A DNA stretch of 36,235 bases, from the NCBI RefSeq assembly GCF_017873675.1, contig NZ_JAGGKK010000028.1, positions 1 to 36,235 of the forward strand, in the 5' to 3' direction. The position numbers and the translations under genes were made by a program. Positions 1 through 7,615 of this stretch are shown piece after piece. Every line of letters starts with the position of its first letter. Positions within the stretch are counted from its first letter, which is position 1. The notes under the pieces are model-generated. The model did not search any database and had not been told where the DNA came from. It worked only from the letters and a program-made list of their open reading frames with translations. The DNA is from Virgibacillus litoralis. Its GTDB lineage: Bacteria > Bacillota > Bacilli > Bacillales > Amphibacillaceae.

Positions 1-41
1 TTTACAATATTCAATTTGAACTCTTTGCTATATTTAGCCAT
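1..41 (-). CDS. IS3-family transposase OrfA, N-terminal fragment
   Basis: The minus-strand ATG at 41 opens a frame reading MAKYSKEFKLNIVK before it leaves the window. This resembles the start of IS150-group OrfA proteins, whose N-terminal helix-turn-helix binds the element's terminal repeats. Only about 13 codons are visible, so the assignment rests on the start motif plus the IS-like terminus just upstream. OrfB and the frameshift region would lie to the left. Confidence 0.6.
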   Translation of the reverse strand, partial: MAKYSKEFKLNIV

Positions 42-48
42 ATAAAAA

Positions 49-88
49 CACCCTAAAAGTTAGATTTTTAACTCTAACTTTTAGGGTG
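49..88 (-). repeat. perfect 16-bp palindrome inside the IS terminus
   Basis: Bases 49-64 are the exact reverse complement of 73-88, with an 8-base loop. On minus the stem is followed by TTTTTATA (48-41), so it has the form of an intrinsic terminator placed just before OrfA. In IS elements such structures can stop read-through from outside promoters, here possibly fakA transcription. The palindrome includes most of the terminal inverted repeat. Confidence 0.75.
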
Positions 89-169
89 CAGTACCAAATT
101 GCTATCCAATTTAATGCCCAATCTGCTCTATATTTTCCTGTTTGTGTTTCAAAAGTAATCGAAGCTTAT

Positions 170-1834
170 TTATTCTACTGAAAAAATAAACGAATAAATC
201 GGCTGGTTTCCATTGTGTATTTCAATTTCTACATCTTCATAGGTCTCTTCTATATACTTCTCGATTAATTCTACTTCTTCAGCACTTGCATCTTCACCTT
301 GAAGAATAGTTAGAATCTCATCGTCTTCTGTAATCATTTCATTCAGCAATAATTTAACAGTTTCTATTTTATCTTGATTGGATCCTTTAATTTTTCCATC
401 TGCAATACCCATAAAATGATTCTTTTCAATTGTAATACCATCAATTTGCGTATCACGTACAGCATATGTAACTTGACCCGTTTTAACCTGTGTACTTGCT
501 TCTTCCATTGCTTCTTTGTTGTTCTTGATATCACTATCTGGATGAAAGGCAAGCAACGCACTTATCCCTTGTGGAATTGTCTTAGTTGGAACTACTTCAG
601 CGCTGACTTCAGCCAGTTCTGCAGCTTGCTCGGCAGCCATTATAATATTTTTATTATTTGGTAGTATAAGTACATTTTTAGCATTAGCTTTTTCGATTGC
701 ATTTGTAATATCCTGTGTACTTGGATTCATTGTCTGCCCACCCTCAATTACAACAGACGCACCGAGGCTTTCAAACAATGAAGACAGCCCAGAACCCATA
801 GCAACAGTTACAATTCCATATTCAGCTTGAGCTTTTGGAGTAGTCTCTTTATCTTGGCTTCCAACAATTGCTGTATGTTGTTCACGCATATTTTCGATTT
901 TCATATTAATTAAACTACCGAAACGCTGCCCAAGAGTCATTACTGATCCAGGATATTCTGCATGAACATGAACTTTTGCTATTTCATCATCTGCCACAAC
1001 AAGAAGTGAATCGCCATGCTCACTAAGTTCATTACGGAATGTTTCTTCATCAAATGGATGTTCATTTAATTTATCTTCTTCAAACTTGACCATGAACTCA
1101 GTACAGTAGCCAAATTCAATTTCAGATGTATCCATGAAATCTTGTGCAATTTTATGATGTTCGGCATTTACCATTTCTTCCATTTCTGCCGCATTAGCAT
1201 CCTGTTCTGGTAATTCTTCACCTTTTAGAGCAGCAAGAAATCCTTCATAAATTGTTAAAAGACCTTGTCCACCAGAATCTACAACTCCCACCTCTTTAAG
1301 CACAGGTAAAAGATCTGGTGTACGTTTCAATGATGCCTTTGCTTCTTTAACGACTTCTTCCATTAAAGCGATTACATCTTTTTCTGTTTTTGCTTCGTTA
1401 ATTGCTACTTTAGCAGCATCTTTAGCAACTGTTAAAATGGTACCTTCAACAGGCTTCATTACAGCTTTGTAAGCAGTGTCTACTCCGTTATCAAATGCAT
1501 TTGCCATGTCCTTGGATGATACGGTTTCTTTATTTTCCAATCCTTTAGCAAATCCGCGAAATAATTGAGATAGAATTACACCAGAGTTGCCTCTGGCTCC
1601 CATGAGTAACCCCTTAGCAAATGCATTAGCAATTTCCGACACATTTTCACTAGTAATTTTCTTTACTTCACTTGCACCCGATGTCATCGATAAATTCATA
1701 TTTGTTCCAGTGTCTCCATCTGGAACTGGAAAAACATTTAATGCATCTATTTTCTGGGCATTATTAGACAAATGGTTTGCTCCAGAGAGAACCATTTGCG
1801 TAAACGTTATGCCATTCAACGTTTGTACCTTCAA
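170..1834 (-). CDS. fakA: fatty acid kinase catalytic subunit FakA (YloV; DhaL-like plus EDD domain)
   Basis: FakA phosphorylates fatty acids carried by a FakB (DegV-family) partner so that they can enter phospholipid synthesis. The 554 residues match the usual length of about 550. The N-terminal DhaL-like ATP domain shows NVFPVPDGDTGTNMN near residues 33-47, the Asp cluster that holds Mg-ATP, and a GARGNSGVILSQ loop near 78-89. The C-terminal half is the DegV-like EDD domain. The start is TTG at 1834, set by AGGAGG upstream and by the match to the family N-terminus. It follows yloU as in related Bacillaceae but is separated by 338 bp that hold two copies of a terminator-like repeat, one ending right before its ribosome binding site. 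No fakB gene lies in the window. Confidence 0.93.
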   Translation of the reverse strand: MKVQTLNGITFTQMVLSGANHLSNNAQKIDALNVFPVPDGDTGTNMNLSMTSGASEVKKITSENVSEIANAFAKGLLMGARGNSGVILSQLFRGFAKGLENKETVSSKDMANAFDNGVDTAYKAVMKPVEGTILTVAKDAAKVAINEAKTEKDVIALMEEVVKEAKASLKRTPDLLPVLKEVGVVDSGGQGLLTIYEGFLAALKGEELPEQDANAAEMEEMVNAEHHKIAQDFMDTSEIEFGYCTEFMVKFEEDKLNEHPFDEETFRNELSEHGDSLLVVADDEIAKVHVHAEYPGSVMTLGQRFGSLINMKIENMREQHTAIVGSQDKETTPKAQAEYGIVTVAMGSGLSSLFESLGASVVIEGGQTMNPSTQDITNAIEKANAKNVLILPNNKNIIMAAEQAAELAEVSAEVVPTKTIPQGISALLAFHPDSDIKNNKEAMEEASTQVKTGQVTYAVRDTQIDGITIEKNHFMGIADGKIKGSNQDKIETVKLLLNEMITEDDEILTILQGEDASAEEVELIEKYIEETYEDVEIEIHNGNQPIYSFIFSVE

Positions 1835-1852
1835 AATACTTCCTCCTCATTC

Positions 1853-1930
1853 GAAAAACTTGGCTTGTCACCAAGTATTAATGGCGAAAGCCTTTGTTTC
1901 ACTTATACTTTAAACCACTAGAATTAAAGT
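1853..1930 (-). repeat. attenuator-like interspersed repeat, copy 1 (fakA leader)
   Basis: On minus, a hairpin ACTTTAA/TTAAAGT (1930-1907) is followed at once by ATAAGTG and then GGCTT (1892-1888). That GGCTT can pair with AAGCC (1866-1862). The same AAGCC is also part of the competing hairpin ACTTGG/CCAAGT (1876-1871 with 1863-1858), which is followed by TTTTTC. The T-run ends about 10 bases before the AGGAGG of fakA, so this copy occupies the immediate leader of that gene. Confidence 0.7.
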
Positions 1931-2070
1931 GAAAGAAAAGCGTAAGCGCCTCAAGTTAATCTGTTGATTAATCTTTCTATGTTAGTTAAACAATACAAAA
2001 CTTTGTTATTTGTGCGATCTTTACAATGTTCAATTAAATCAGCAGTTTAGTTTTCCAATGTATCACATGT

Positions 2071-2161
2071 TAGAAAACTTGGCTTATTGTCAAGCTTTTT
2101 AATGTAGATAAGCCTTAGTTACGCATATGCAGTTAAGAGGTATTTAAACTCTCTTAACTGC
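2071..2161 (-). repeat. attenuator-like interspersed repeat, copy 2 (3' of yloU)
   Basis: It begins 11 bases after the yloU stop codon with a perfect 11-bp hairpin, GCAGTTAAGAG pairing with CTCTTAACTGC (2161-2151 with 2139-2129). ATATGCGTAACTAAGG follows flush. GGCTTAT (2114-2108) can pair with ATAAGCC (2087-2081), and the latter also belongs to the CTTG/CAAG hairpin that ends in TTTTC. The GGCTTAT/ATAAGCC helix differs from copy 3 on both strands and still pairs, which is compensatory change. Confidence 0.7.
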
Positions 2162-2172
2162 TCATAAAAAGA

Positions 2173-2535
2173 CTAATCCTTTGCGACCCGGACACCTTGG
2201 ATATAAATATTAACCGAGTCAATTGCCAATCCTAAGGACTTGTTTAACGTATATTTAACTTGTGATTGAACATTATGTGCTACTTCTGAAATTTTAGTAC
2301 CATAACTAACAATGATATACATATCGATATGGAGATGATTTTCTTCCTGGCGTACAATTACACCCTTTGAAAAATTCTCTTTCCGAAGAATTTCAGCAAT
2401 CCCATCTCTAATCTGGCTTTTTGATGCCATACCAACAATTCCATAACACTCTACTGCTGCGCCACCTGCAATTGTAGATATAACCTCATTCGTAATAGTT
2501 ACTTGACCATCATTTGTATTAAGTTCAATGGACAT
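2173..2535 (-). CDS. yloU: Asp23/Gls24 alkaline-shock family protein YloU
   Basis: This is a 120-residue Asp23-family protein (DUF322), a small envelope-stress-associated family that precedes fakA in many Firmicutes. The family signature is visible: GQVTITNEVISTIAGGAAVE near residues 10-29, YGIVGMAS near 31-38, and the alternating strand pattern around HLHIDMYIIVSYG near 67-79. There is no signal peptide or membrane segment. The start is ATG at 2535 with AAAGGAGGATAATTA upstream. Asp23 in staphylococci binds a membrane anchor at the cytoplasmic face. The role of this copy is not known from sequence, though pairing with fakA suggests a link to membrane lipid state. Confidence 0.9.
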   Translation of the reverse strand: MSIELNTNDGQVTITNEVISTIAGGAAVECYGIVGMASKSQIRDGIAEILRKENFSKGVIVRQEENHLHIDMYIIVSYGTKISEVAHNVQSQVKYTLNKSLGLAIDSVNIYIQGVRVAKD

Positions 2536-2561
2536 TAATTATCCTCCTTTAATACCCAATC

Positions 2562-2567
2562 ATTATA
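2562..2567 (-). promoter_or_regulatory. candidate -10 box of the yloU promoter
   Basis: A perfect TATAAT on minus lies 26 bases upstream of the yloU start codon. The -35 position, 17-18 bases further up, holds only a weak TGTGCT-like match, so the call rests mainly on the -10 and on the need for a promoter divergent from rpmB. Confidence 0.4.
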
Positions 2568-2772
2568 AGGATATTTTACTACAAGCACATTCATTTTAAA
2601 AGCTTCATACACACTTATGTAAAATTTTATCCTCTATAACAATGGATTATTTACATTGTTCTGTCAAGATATTTTTCTTTATATAATTTCCAATAACAAT
2701 TGCATTCTAGCGATACATGTGATAAATTAATTAAGTAATTATATGACACATGTCAGAGTAGGAGGGATTACC

Positions 2773-2961
2773 ATGGCTAGAAAATGTGTTGTTACTGGAC
2801 GTAAAACTCGCAGTGGAAACCAACGCTCTCACGCTATGAATTCCAACAAACGTAATTGGAAGGCTAATGTGCAAAAAGTTCGTATTATGGTAGATGGCAA
2901 ACCTAAACGTGTTTACGTATCTACTCGTGCCTTGAAATCCGGTAAAGTAGAGCGCGTATAA
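2773..2961 (+). CDS. rpmB: 50S ribosomal protein bL28
   Basis: The 62-residue protein is nearly identical to bacillar bL28: [20 protein letters not shown] at the N-terminus and [13 protein letters not shown] at the C-terminus. Only one cysteine (C5) is present, so it is the zinc-free paralogue type. The start is ATG at 2773 after GGAGGG at 2761. An in-frame ATG 30 bases earlier has no ribosome binding site and adds a non-family extension. The gene is transcribed against its neighbours, divergent from yloU and convergent with spoVM, exactly as in B. subtilis. A strong terminator follows at 3004. Confidence 0.97.
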   Translation: MARKCVVTGRKTRSGNQRSHAMNSNKRNWKANVQKVRIMVDGKPKRVYVSTRALKSGKVERV

Positions 2962-3003
2962 ATATACCTGAAATCAGAACAACCGAACATTAGTTAATAG
3001 CTT

Positions 3004-3034
3004 AAAAGCATCCATTAATTTGGATGCTTTTTTA
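3004..3034 (+). terminator. intrinsic terminator of rpmB
   Basis: A perfect 11-bp stem (3004-3014 with 3021-3031) with the 6-base loop TTAATT is followed by a T-run that ends at 3033. It lies 42 bases after the rpmB stop codon. Confidence 0.9.
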
Positions 3035-3130
3035 GTAGTTAAGAGAGTAATAATACTTTCTTTTTGCACAACAACTAAGAACTCAGCCATAAAATTAAGG
3101 CAAACCTTTCTAACTTTCAACCTTGTCCAA

Positions 3131-3173
3131 ATAAAAATGAGCTTCTGCCAAATGTATTGACAAAAGCTGATTT
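3131..3173 (-). terminator. intrinsic terminator of spoVM
   Basis: On minus, AAATCAGCTTTTGTCAA (3173-3157) pairs with TTTGGCAGAAGCTCATTT (to 3135). There are two G-U pairs and one C-C mismatch around a TACA loop, followed by TTTTTATTT. The wobble pairs work only in minus-strand RNA. The hairpin lies 4 bases after the spoVM stop codon. Confidence 0.85.
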
Positions 3174-3177
3174 CACC

Positions 3178-3261
3178 CTATTTATCTTTTTTAAAAGTAC
3201 CAATGACAACTCGAACAAATCCGCCGATAAATCGTGGGAGTTTAATAGTATAAAATTTCAT
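3178..3261 (-). CDS. spoVM: stage V sporulation protein SpoVM
   Basis: A 27-residue amphipathic peptide begins MKFYTIKLPRFIGG and ends GTFKKDK. The B. subtilis SpoVM peptide has 26 residues with the same MKFYTIKLP start and a GSFRKD end. Pro9, known to matter for recognising the curved forespore membrane, is present. SpoVM anchors the SpoIVA coat basement layer during sporulation. The start is ATG at 3261 with a strong AGGAGGCGGAG ribosome binding site. The position between thiN and convergent rpmB is the conserved one. A copy of the attenuator-like repeat fills the leader directly upstream. The gene was found by reading the minus strand and by its location, since it is very short. Confidence 0.95.
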   Translation of the reverse strand: MKFYTIKLPRFIGGFVRVVIGTFKKDK

Positions 3262-3284
3262 GAGTTCTCCGCCTCCTCTGTATA

Positions 3285-3366
3285 TTAGAAAACTTGGCTT
3301 TCGCCAAGCTTTATGGAGAAAGCCTTAGTTGCACTTATGGGAAGAAAAGTTCTAACCTTTTCTTCC
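3285..3366 (-). repeat. attenuator-like interspersed repeat, copy 3 (spoVM leader)
   Basis: On minus it begins 13 bases after the thiN stop with a perfect 10-bp hairpin, GGAAGAAAAG with CTTTTCTTCC (3366-3357 and 3349-3340). CATAAGTGCAACTAAGG follows. GGCTTTC (3324-3318) can pair with GAAAGCC (3302-3296). The alternative is a terminator hairpin CTTGGC-GAAA-GCCAAG (3308-3293) with TTTTCT after it. The element ends about 10 bases before the spoVM ribosome binding site. Confidence 0.75.
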
Positions 3367-3379
3367 TTTTAAACAAAGC

Positions 3380-4048
3380 TTACATTGGAATCGTATCTGA
3401 CATAGCATCACGACTCTTTATTATTAATAGTATGCCTTCTTTATACGAAAAAGTACCATAATTTGAAAGAAGCTTGTTTGATATACAGAGCGTCGACCCC
3501 CACATGATTGACTGATTTTTTAATGGGTAATAAAAGCCATCTAACGTCAATTCTTTTACATGCTGGGTATACGGAATAAAAGAAATATTCGGATATCGTT
3601 CATTTTGCTTTATTTTATAACTGCCTGGTAACGTTAATTCAAGCTGATTTTGATTATCTACAATAACTCCTTGAATACCCCGATTCATTATGGAGTAAAG
3701 TAATTGTATGTTGATTAATGCATGATCGAGACGTCCTCCGGTTACACCGAATAAATAAATTTTTTCTGGGTGTAATTCATATGCCTTTGTCAGTGCAATT
3801 TCCAAATCGGTTTGATCCTTTTCGACAGGATAAACTTCATATGAATTAGCATATGATTGTACAGTTTGTTTTTCTATATCATTTATAGAATCAAAATCTC
3901 CTACAGCATAGTTAAGCGGCATATTACCTTCTGCTAGAGTTAGAGCACCTCGATCCGCTCCAATCCATACATCCACTGTATCCTTGTATAATGAAAGATC
4001 AGGAAGTAACTCTGTTGGTCCGTTCCCCATTATTGCAACAAATGACAT
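3380..4048 (-). CDS. thiN: thiamine pyrophosphokinase ThiN
   Basis: ThiN transfers pyrophosphate from ATP to thiamine to give thiamine diphosphate. Family motifs are visible: GDFDSI near residues 56-61, a DQTDLEIAL block near 80-88 that binds substrate and metal, and GVTGGRLDHALINIQLL near 102-118. The 222-residue length is typical. I chose ATG at 4048 because an AAAAGG motif lies upstream. The longer reading from a TTG at 4069 would start inside rpe and adds seven residues foreign to the family. It follows rpe by 4 bases and is probably co-transcribed. Confidence 0.93.
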   Translation of the reverse strand: MSFVAIMGNGPTELLPDLSLYKDTVDVWIGADRGALTLAEGNMPLNYAVGDFDSINDIEKQTVQSYANSYEVYPVEKDQTDLEIALTKAYELHPEKIYLFGVTGGRLDHALINIQLLYSIMNRGIQGVIVDNQNQLELTLPGSYKIKQNERYPNISFIPYTQHVKELTLDGFYYPLKNQSIMWGSTLCISNKLLSNYGTFSYKEGILLIIKSRDAMSDTIPM

Positions 4049-4052
4049 AACA

Positions 4053-4715
4053 TCAATTCGCCTTTTCAATTGACTGGGTAATCTGATCTATTGCCTGACG
4101 TCGATCAGATTGCTTAAATATTGCACTTCCCGCAACTAATACATCCGCACCCGCATCAGTACATAGCTTTGCTGTGTTCTTGTTAACACCACCATCTACC
4201 TCTATTTCAAAGGACAGATTAAGTTCATTTCTCCAATCAGCAACTTGCTCGATTTTTTGTACAGCATGATGAATAAATGATTGACCCCCGAAACCAGGGT
4301 TAACCGTCATAATCAAGACCATATCAATTTCATGTAAGATATCCTTAATTGTGTCTACCGGTGTAGCAGGATTCAACACTACCCCTGCTTTAACACCATT
4401 ATCTTTAATTAGCTGTATTGTCCTATGCAGATGTCTGCTTGCTTCCTGATGAACTGTTATTATTGAAGCACCAGCTTCAGCGAACATCGGAATGTACGCA
4501 TCAGGATTTTCAATCATTAAGTGAACATCCAATGGTAATTTTGTTTTTGGTTTTATTGCTTCAACTATTAATGGACCAATTGTAATGTTTGGAACAAAAT
4601 GACCGTCCATTACATCAACATGGATATAATCCGCCCCACCTTGTTCAACATTCTGTATTTCATCTCCTAGTTTTGAAAAATCAGCTGACAATATGGAAGG
4701 TGCTATTTTTACCAT
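4053..4715 (-). CDS. rpe: ribulose-phosphate 3-epimerase
   Basis: This enzyme interconverts ribulose 5-phosphate and xylulose 5-phosphate in the pentose phosphate pathway. The 220-residue TIM barrel shows the metal and catalytic motif HVDVMDGHFVPN at residues 32-43, LDVHLMIENP near 61-70, MTVNPGFGGQ near 137-146, and the phosphate loop around EVDGGVNKN and AGSAIF. The start is ATG at 4715 behind GAGGTATTAATT. Only 2 bases separate it from rsgA. Confidence 0.96.
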   Translation of the reverse strand: MVKIAPSILSADFSKLGDEIQNVEQGGADYIHVDVMDGHFVPNITIGPLIVEAIKPKTKLPLDVHLMIENPDAYIPMFAEAGASIITVHQEASRHLHRTIQLIKDNGVKAGVVLNPATPVDTIKDILHEIDMVLIMTVNPGFGGQSFIHHAVQKIEQVADWRNELNLSFEIEVDGGVNKNTAKLCTDAGADVLVAGSAIFKQSDRRQAIDQITQSIEKAN

Positions 4716-4717
4716 AA

Positions 4718-5602
4718 TTAATACCTCGGCTTTCTTGAGTTAATTTCATTTAAAAAACTTATATAGTGCTCATACCGCTTATTTGAAATCTCACCTTTTT
4801 CAACAGCTTGTTTCACAGCACATTTTGGTTCTTTGTTATGCATACAGCCCCGAAATTTACAATAAGGCTTTTGCTCGTTTATTTCTGGAAAGCATTCATC
4901 TAATTCATTTGCTTCAATTTCATTGAAATCCAGTGTGCTAAACCCAGGTGTATCAGCTACTAACCCATCAGCCACTTCTACCAATTCAACATGTCTTGTT
5001 GTGTGTTTACCTCTTCCAAGACTCTTTGAAATATCATCTGTCTTTAATTGCAGTAATGGATTAATTGCATTTAAGAATGATGATTTTCCAACACCGGACT
5101 GACCGGCAATAACAGATACATTATTGGAAAAATAAGTTTCCAGCTTACGTAATTCATCTAGGTTTTCTTTGGAAGACAGTAATTCAACTTCATAGCCTAT
5201 TTGCTGATACTCCCTTACATAGCCATCAATTAACTGTCGTTGCGATTCAGAGATAATATCCTTCTTCGTAACAAAAACGATTGGCTTAATCCCCTTCGAT
5301 TCAATTAAGACAAGAAACCGATCTAATAACAAAGGATTGAAGTCTGGCATCGTAGCAGAACTAACAATGATGGCTTGATCAATATTCGCAACTGGCGGTC
5401 GTATCAACTCGTTCTTTCTTGGCTTTACTTCCAGCACATAGCCCTCGTCAGGATTATTCTTATCAAAAACTACGAAATCTCCAACTAGTGGGGTTATGTT
5501 TTTTTTGCGAAAAATACCTCTTCCTCTGCATTGGTGCACTTCACCATCAGACTTCACATAATAGAACCCACTTATCGCCTTTATAATTCTGCCTTCTGCC
5601 AT
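4718..5602 (-). CDS. rsgA: small ribosomal subunit biogenesis GTPase RsgA
   Basis: RsgA is a circularly permuted GTPase that checks late 30S maturation. In order: an OB-fold N-terminal domain (about 1-70), a G4-like VTKKD at 111-115, the P-loop GQSGVGKSS at 167-175, DTPGF at 217-221, and a zinc knuckle with Cys248, Cys253, His255 and Cys261. The length of 294 matches the family. The start ATG directly follows the prkC stop (TAAATG), with GAAGGTGAG inside prkC as ribosome binding site, which indicates translational coupling. Confidence 0.97.
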   Translation of the reverse strand: MAEGRIIKAISGFYYVKSDGEVHQCRGRGIFRKKNITPLVGDFVVFDKNNPDEGYVLEVKPRKNELIRPPVANIDQAIIVSSATMPDFNPLLLDRFLVLIESKGIKPIVFVTKKDIISESQRQLIDGYVREYQQIGYEVELLSSKENLDELRKLETYFSNNVSVIAGQSGVGKSSFLNAINPLLQLKTDDISKSLGRGKHTTRHVELVEVADGLVADTPGFSTLDFNEIEANELDECFPEINEQKPYCKFRGCMHNKEPKCAVKQAVEKGEISNKRYEHYISFLNEINSRKPRY

Positions 5603-7615
5603 TTACTCACCTTCTACATCTTCATATCGAATCGATTTGTCAATATATACATTTCCATCACGTACTACTTTATATTGTGCAATACTATCTGGGTTTATGG
5701 TTAATGTAATGCTATATTCCTTGTCTTCGGTTATCGTTTCATCTATTGCAACATCTGATATCTTACGGTTAGCATCACCAATATAGATTTTAACATTCTG
5801 CTTTACTGGTTCATCCTGGTTCTCTGACTCTTGACTATCAGGATTATAAACAACAGTGAAAGTTTCAGAATGGTTTTTAGGCGGTTTTTCCTCAGCACCT
5901 TTGGAAATATACAATTTGACTGTATCACCTTTCTCCATTTCGGTTCCAGTCGCGGGGTCCTGGCGGATAACTTCGCCCTCAGATACAGTCTCTGAATATT
6001 CTTCTTCTATATTTGCAGATAATCCTTGATCTTCTAAAGCTGCTATTGCCTGTTGCTCTTCCATCCCCTCAAGGTAATCCAATGAAATTGGTTGTGGACC
6101 TTTACTTACTTCGAATATTACATTTGTCTCACTTGGCACAACTTCTGTACCTGGTGACGGTTCAAGTTGATCAATAATATCCCCTTCAGGTATATTTTCA
6201 TCTGTTTTTTCAATTTGTCTAAATTCCTTATATCCTTTAGCTTCCAGTAGAGATTTAACCTGATTATAGTCTTCACCTACATAATCACCAAATGCCACTT
6301 TCTCTTTACCCTGGCTAACAAATATTGTAACGAGTGATTCTTCTTTTACTGTACTTCCGGTCTGTGGATTTGTTTTGATAACAATATCCTCTTCAACATC
6401 CTCTGAATACATTAACTCACGCTCAGTTTCTAAATTAAGATCTCTAAGTTCAGTTAGTGCCTCTTCATATTCCATATTTGTAACTTCAGGAATAACGACA
6501 TCTTTTGGCTGAAGTAAATTAGAAATTATGAAGTAAGCTGCTACTCCTAATCCAAATAAGGTAAATAATATAATGAAAAAAATAATCCATTTTTTCTTTC
6601 GCTTTCGATTTCCTGTTTTAGAATCAGATTGAGTATCACTATTATTGGTGAAATTTTTGGTACCTTCGTTTGCTTGATGGACAATTGTATCATCATGTAC
6701 ATTATCCTGAAGGTGATTATCAGTAATAATGGGAATTGCTTTTGTTTCTTCTCCCGCTTCACTAGGCGGTACATACTTTTCTTCATCAATTCTATCCGGA
6801 TCGAGTGCAGTTTCTAGTCCATCTTCTAATTCATATACCGTATCATAACGATGAAATGGATCCTTCGCAGTTGCCTTAAGGACAATATTTTCAACACTTT
6901 GGGGTACATCTGGGTTAAACCTTTTTAAAGAAGGCGTATCATTCTGTAAATGTTTTAATGCTATGGAGACTGGTGATTGACCTGAAAATGGTAAACGTCC
7001 TGACAACAATTCAAATAAAACAATTCCCAGTGAATAGACATCTGATTTTTTGGTTGCCATACCGCCACGCGCTTGTTCTGGTGACAGATAATGCACAGAA
7101 CCAAGGATTGAATTCGTCTGTGTAAGTGAGGTTGCACTCAATGCCACAGCAATACCAAAGTCAGTCACCTTCACCCGTCCATAAGAGTCTATTAGAATAT
7201 TTTGGGGCTTTATATCCCGGTGTACAATATCGTTAGCATGTGCATGTGAAATTGCTGCTGTCACTTGTTTCATGATATCCAATGCTTCTTGTACGTCTAT
7301 TGGACCATAACGTTGTATGTATTCTTTAAGCGTCATCCCGTCCACATATTCCATAACCATATACAAAATATGGTCCTCTTCACCTACATCATATATGTTT
7401 ACGACATTTGGATGTGAGAGGCTCGTTGCTGACTGTGCCTCACGGTCAAAACGGGCAATAAATTCTTCATCATTTGCATAATCCAAACGTAATACTTTAA
7501 CCGCAACATCACGATTTAAAATCGTATCATTCGCTAGATAAACATTGGCCATCCCACCACCGCCAATAGTTTCCCCAATCTGATAACGATCATTTAACAT
7601 GTGACCTTTTAACAC
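5603..7615 (-). CDS. prkC: Ser/Thr protein kinase PrkC with PASTA domains
   Basis: This is a membrane-spanning eukaryotic-type kinase that senses muropeptides and, in Bacillus, promotes spore germination and stationary-phase signalling. The glycine loop GGGGMANVY is near residues 18-26, with ATP lysine Lys40, HRDIKPQN at 132-139, DFG at 152-154 and APE-equivalent SPE at 178-180. One transmembrane helix is at about 343-364 after a basic stretch. Three PASTA repeats follow (about 371-438, 441-506, 508-574), then a C-terminal extracellular domain. The start is GTG, sharing one base with the prpC stop codon, with AAGGTGAG upstream. The coupled phosphatase gene is its expected antagonist. Confidence 0.97.
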   Translation of the reverse strand: MLKGHMLNDRYQIGETIGGGGMANVYLANDTILNRDVAVKVLRLDYANDEEFIARFDREAQSATSLSHPNVVNIYDVGEEDHILYMVMEYVDGMTLKEYIQRYGPIDVQEALDIMKQVTAAISHAHANDIVHRDIKPQNILIDSYGRVKVTDFGIAVALSATSLTQTNSILGSVHYLSPEQARGGMATKKSDVYSLGIVLFELLSGRLPFSGQSPVSIALKHLQNDTPSLKRFNPDVPQSVENIVLKATAKDPFHRYDTVYELEDGLETALDPDRIDEEKYVPPSEAGEETKAIPIITDNHLQDNVHDDTIVHQANEGTKNFTNNSDTQSDSKTGNRKRKKKWIIFFIILFTLFGLGVAAYFIISNLLQPKDVVIPEVTNMEYEEALTELRDLNLETERELMYSEDVEEDIVIKTNPQTGSTVKEESLVTIFVSQGKEKVAFGDYVGEDYNQVKSLLEAKGYKEFRQIEKTDENIPEGDIIDQLEPSPGTEVVPSETNVIFEVSKGPQPISLDYLEGMEEQQAIAALEDQGLSANIEEEYSETVSEGEVIRQDPATGTEMEKGDTVKLYISKGAEEKPPKNHSETFTVVYNPDSQESENQDEPVKQNVKIYIGDANRKISDVAIDETITEDKEYSITLTINPDSIAQYKVVRDGNVYIDKSIRYEDVEGE

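Larger units (their letters stand above)
1..90 (-). mobile_element. IS3-family insertion sequence, one terminus (rest lies left of the window)
   Basis: Read on minus, the element starts at base 90 with TGCACCCTAAAAGTTAGA, which has the 5'-TG terminus typical of IS3-family elements. It runs through a 16-bp palindrome into a reading frame that looks like an IS150-type OrfA N-terminus. The insertion lies about 80 bp downstream of the fakA stop codon, so no gene in view is broken. A target duplication cannot be checked because the other end is outside the window. Confidence 0.7.
1835..2172. other. 338-bp intergenic region between yloU and fakA
   Basis: It holds two copies of the attenuator-like repeat (1853-1930 and 2071-2161). 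Near 1933-1950 there is a short GC-richer run, GAAAAGCGTAAGCGCC, resembling the start of the repeat at 36104. The rest, 1951-2070, is AT-rich. I see no open frame with a ribosome binding site. Confidence 0.7.

Noticed and set aside
3340-3370. Hairpin after thiN read as a plain terminator
   Set aside because: Its T-run is on the plus side, against the direction of thiN. On minus it is better explained as the 5' hairpin of the repeat element.
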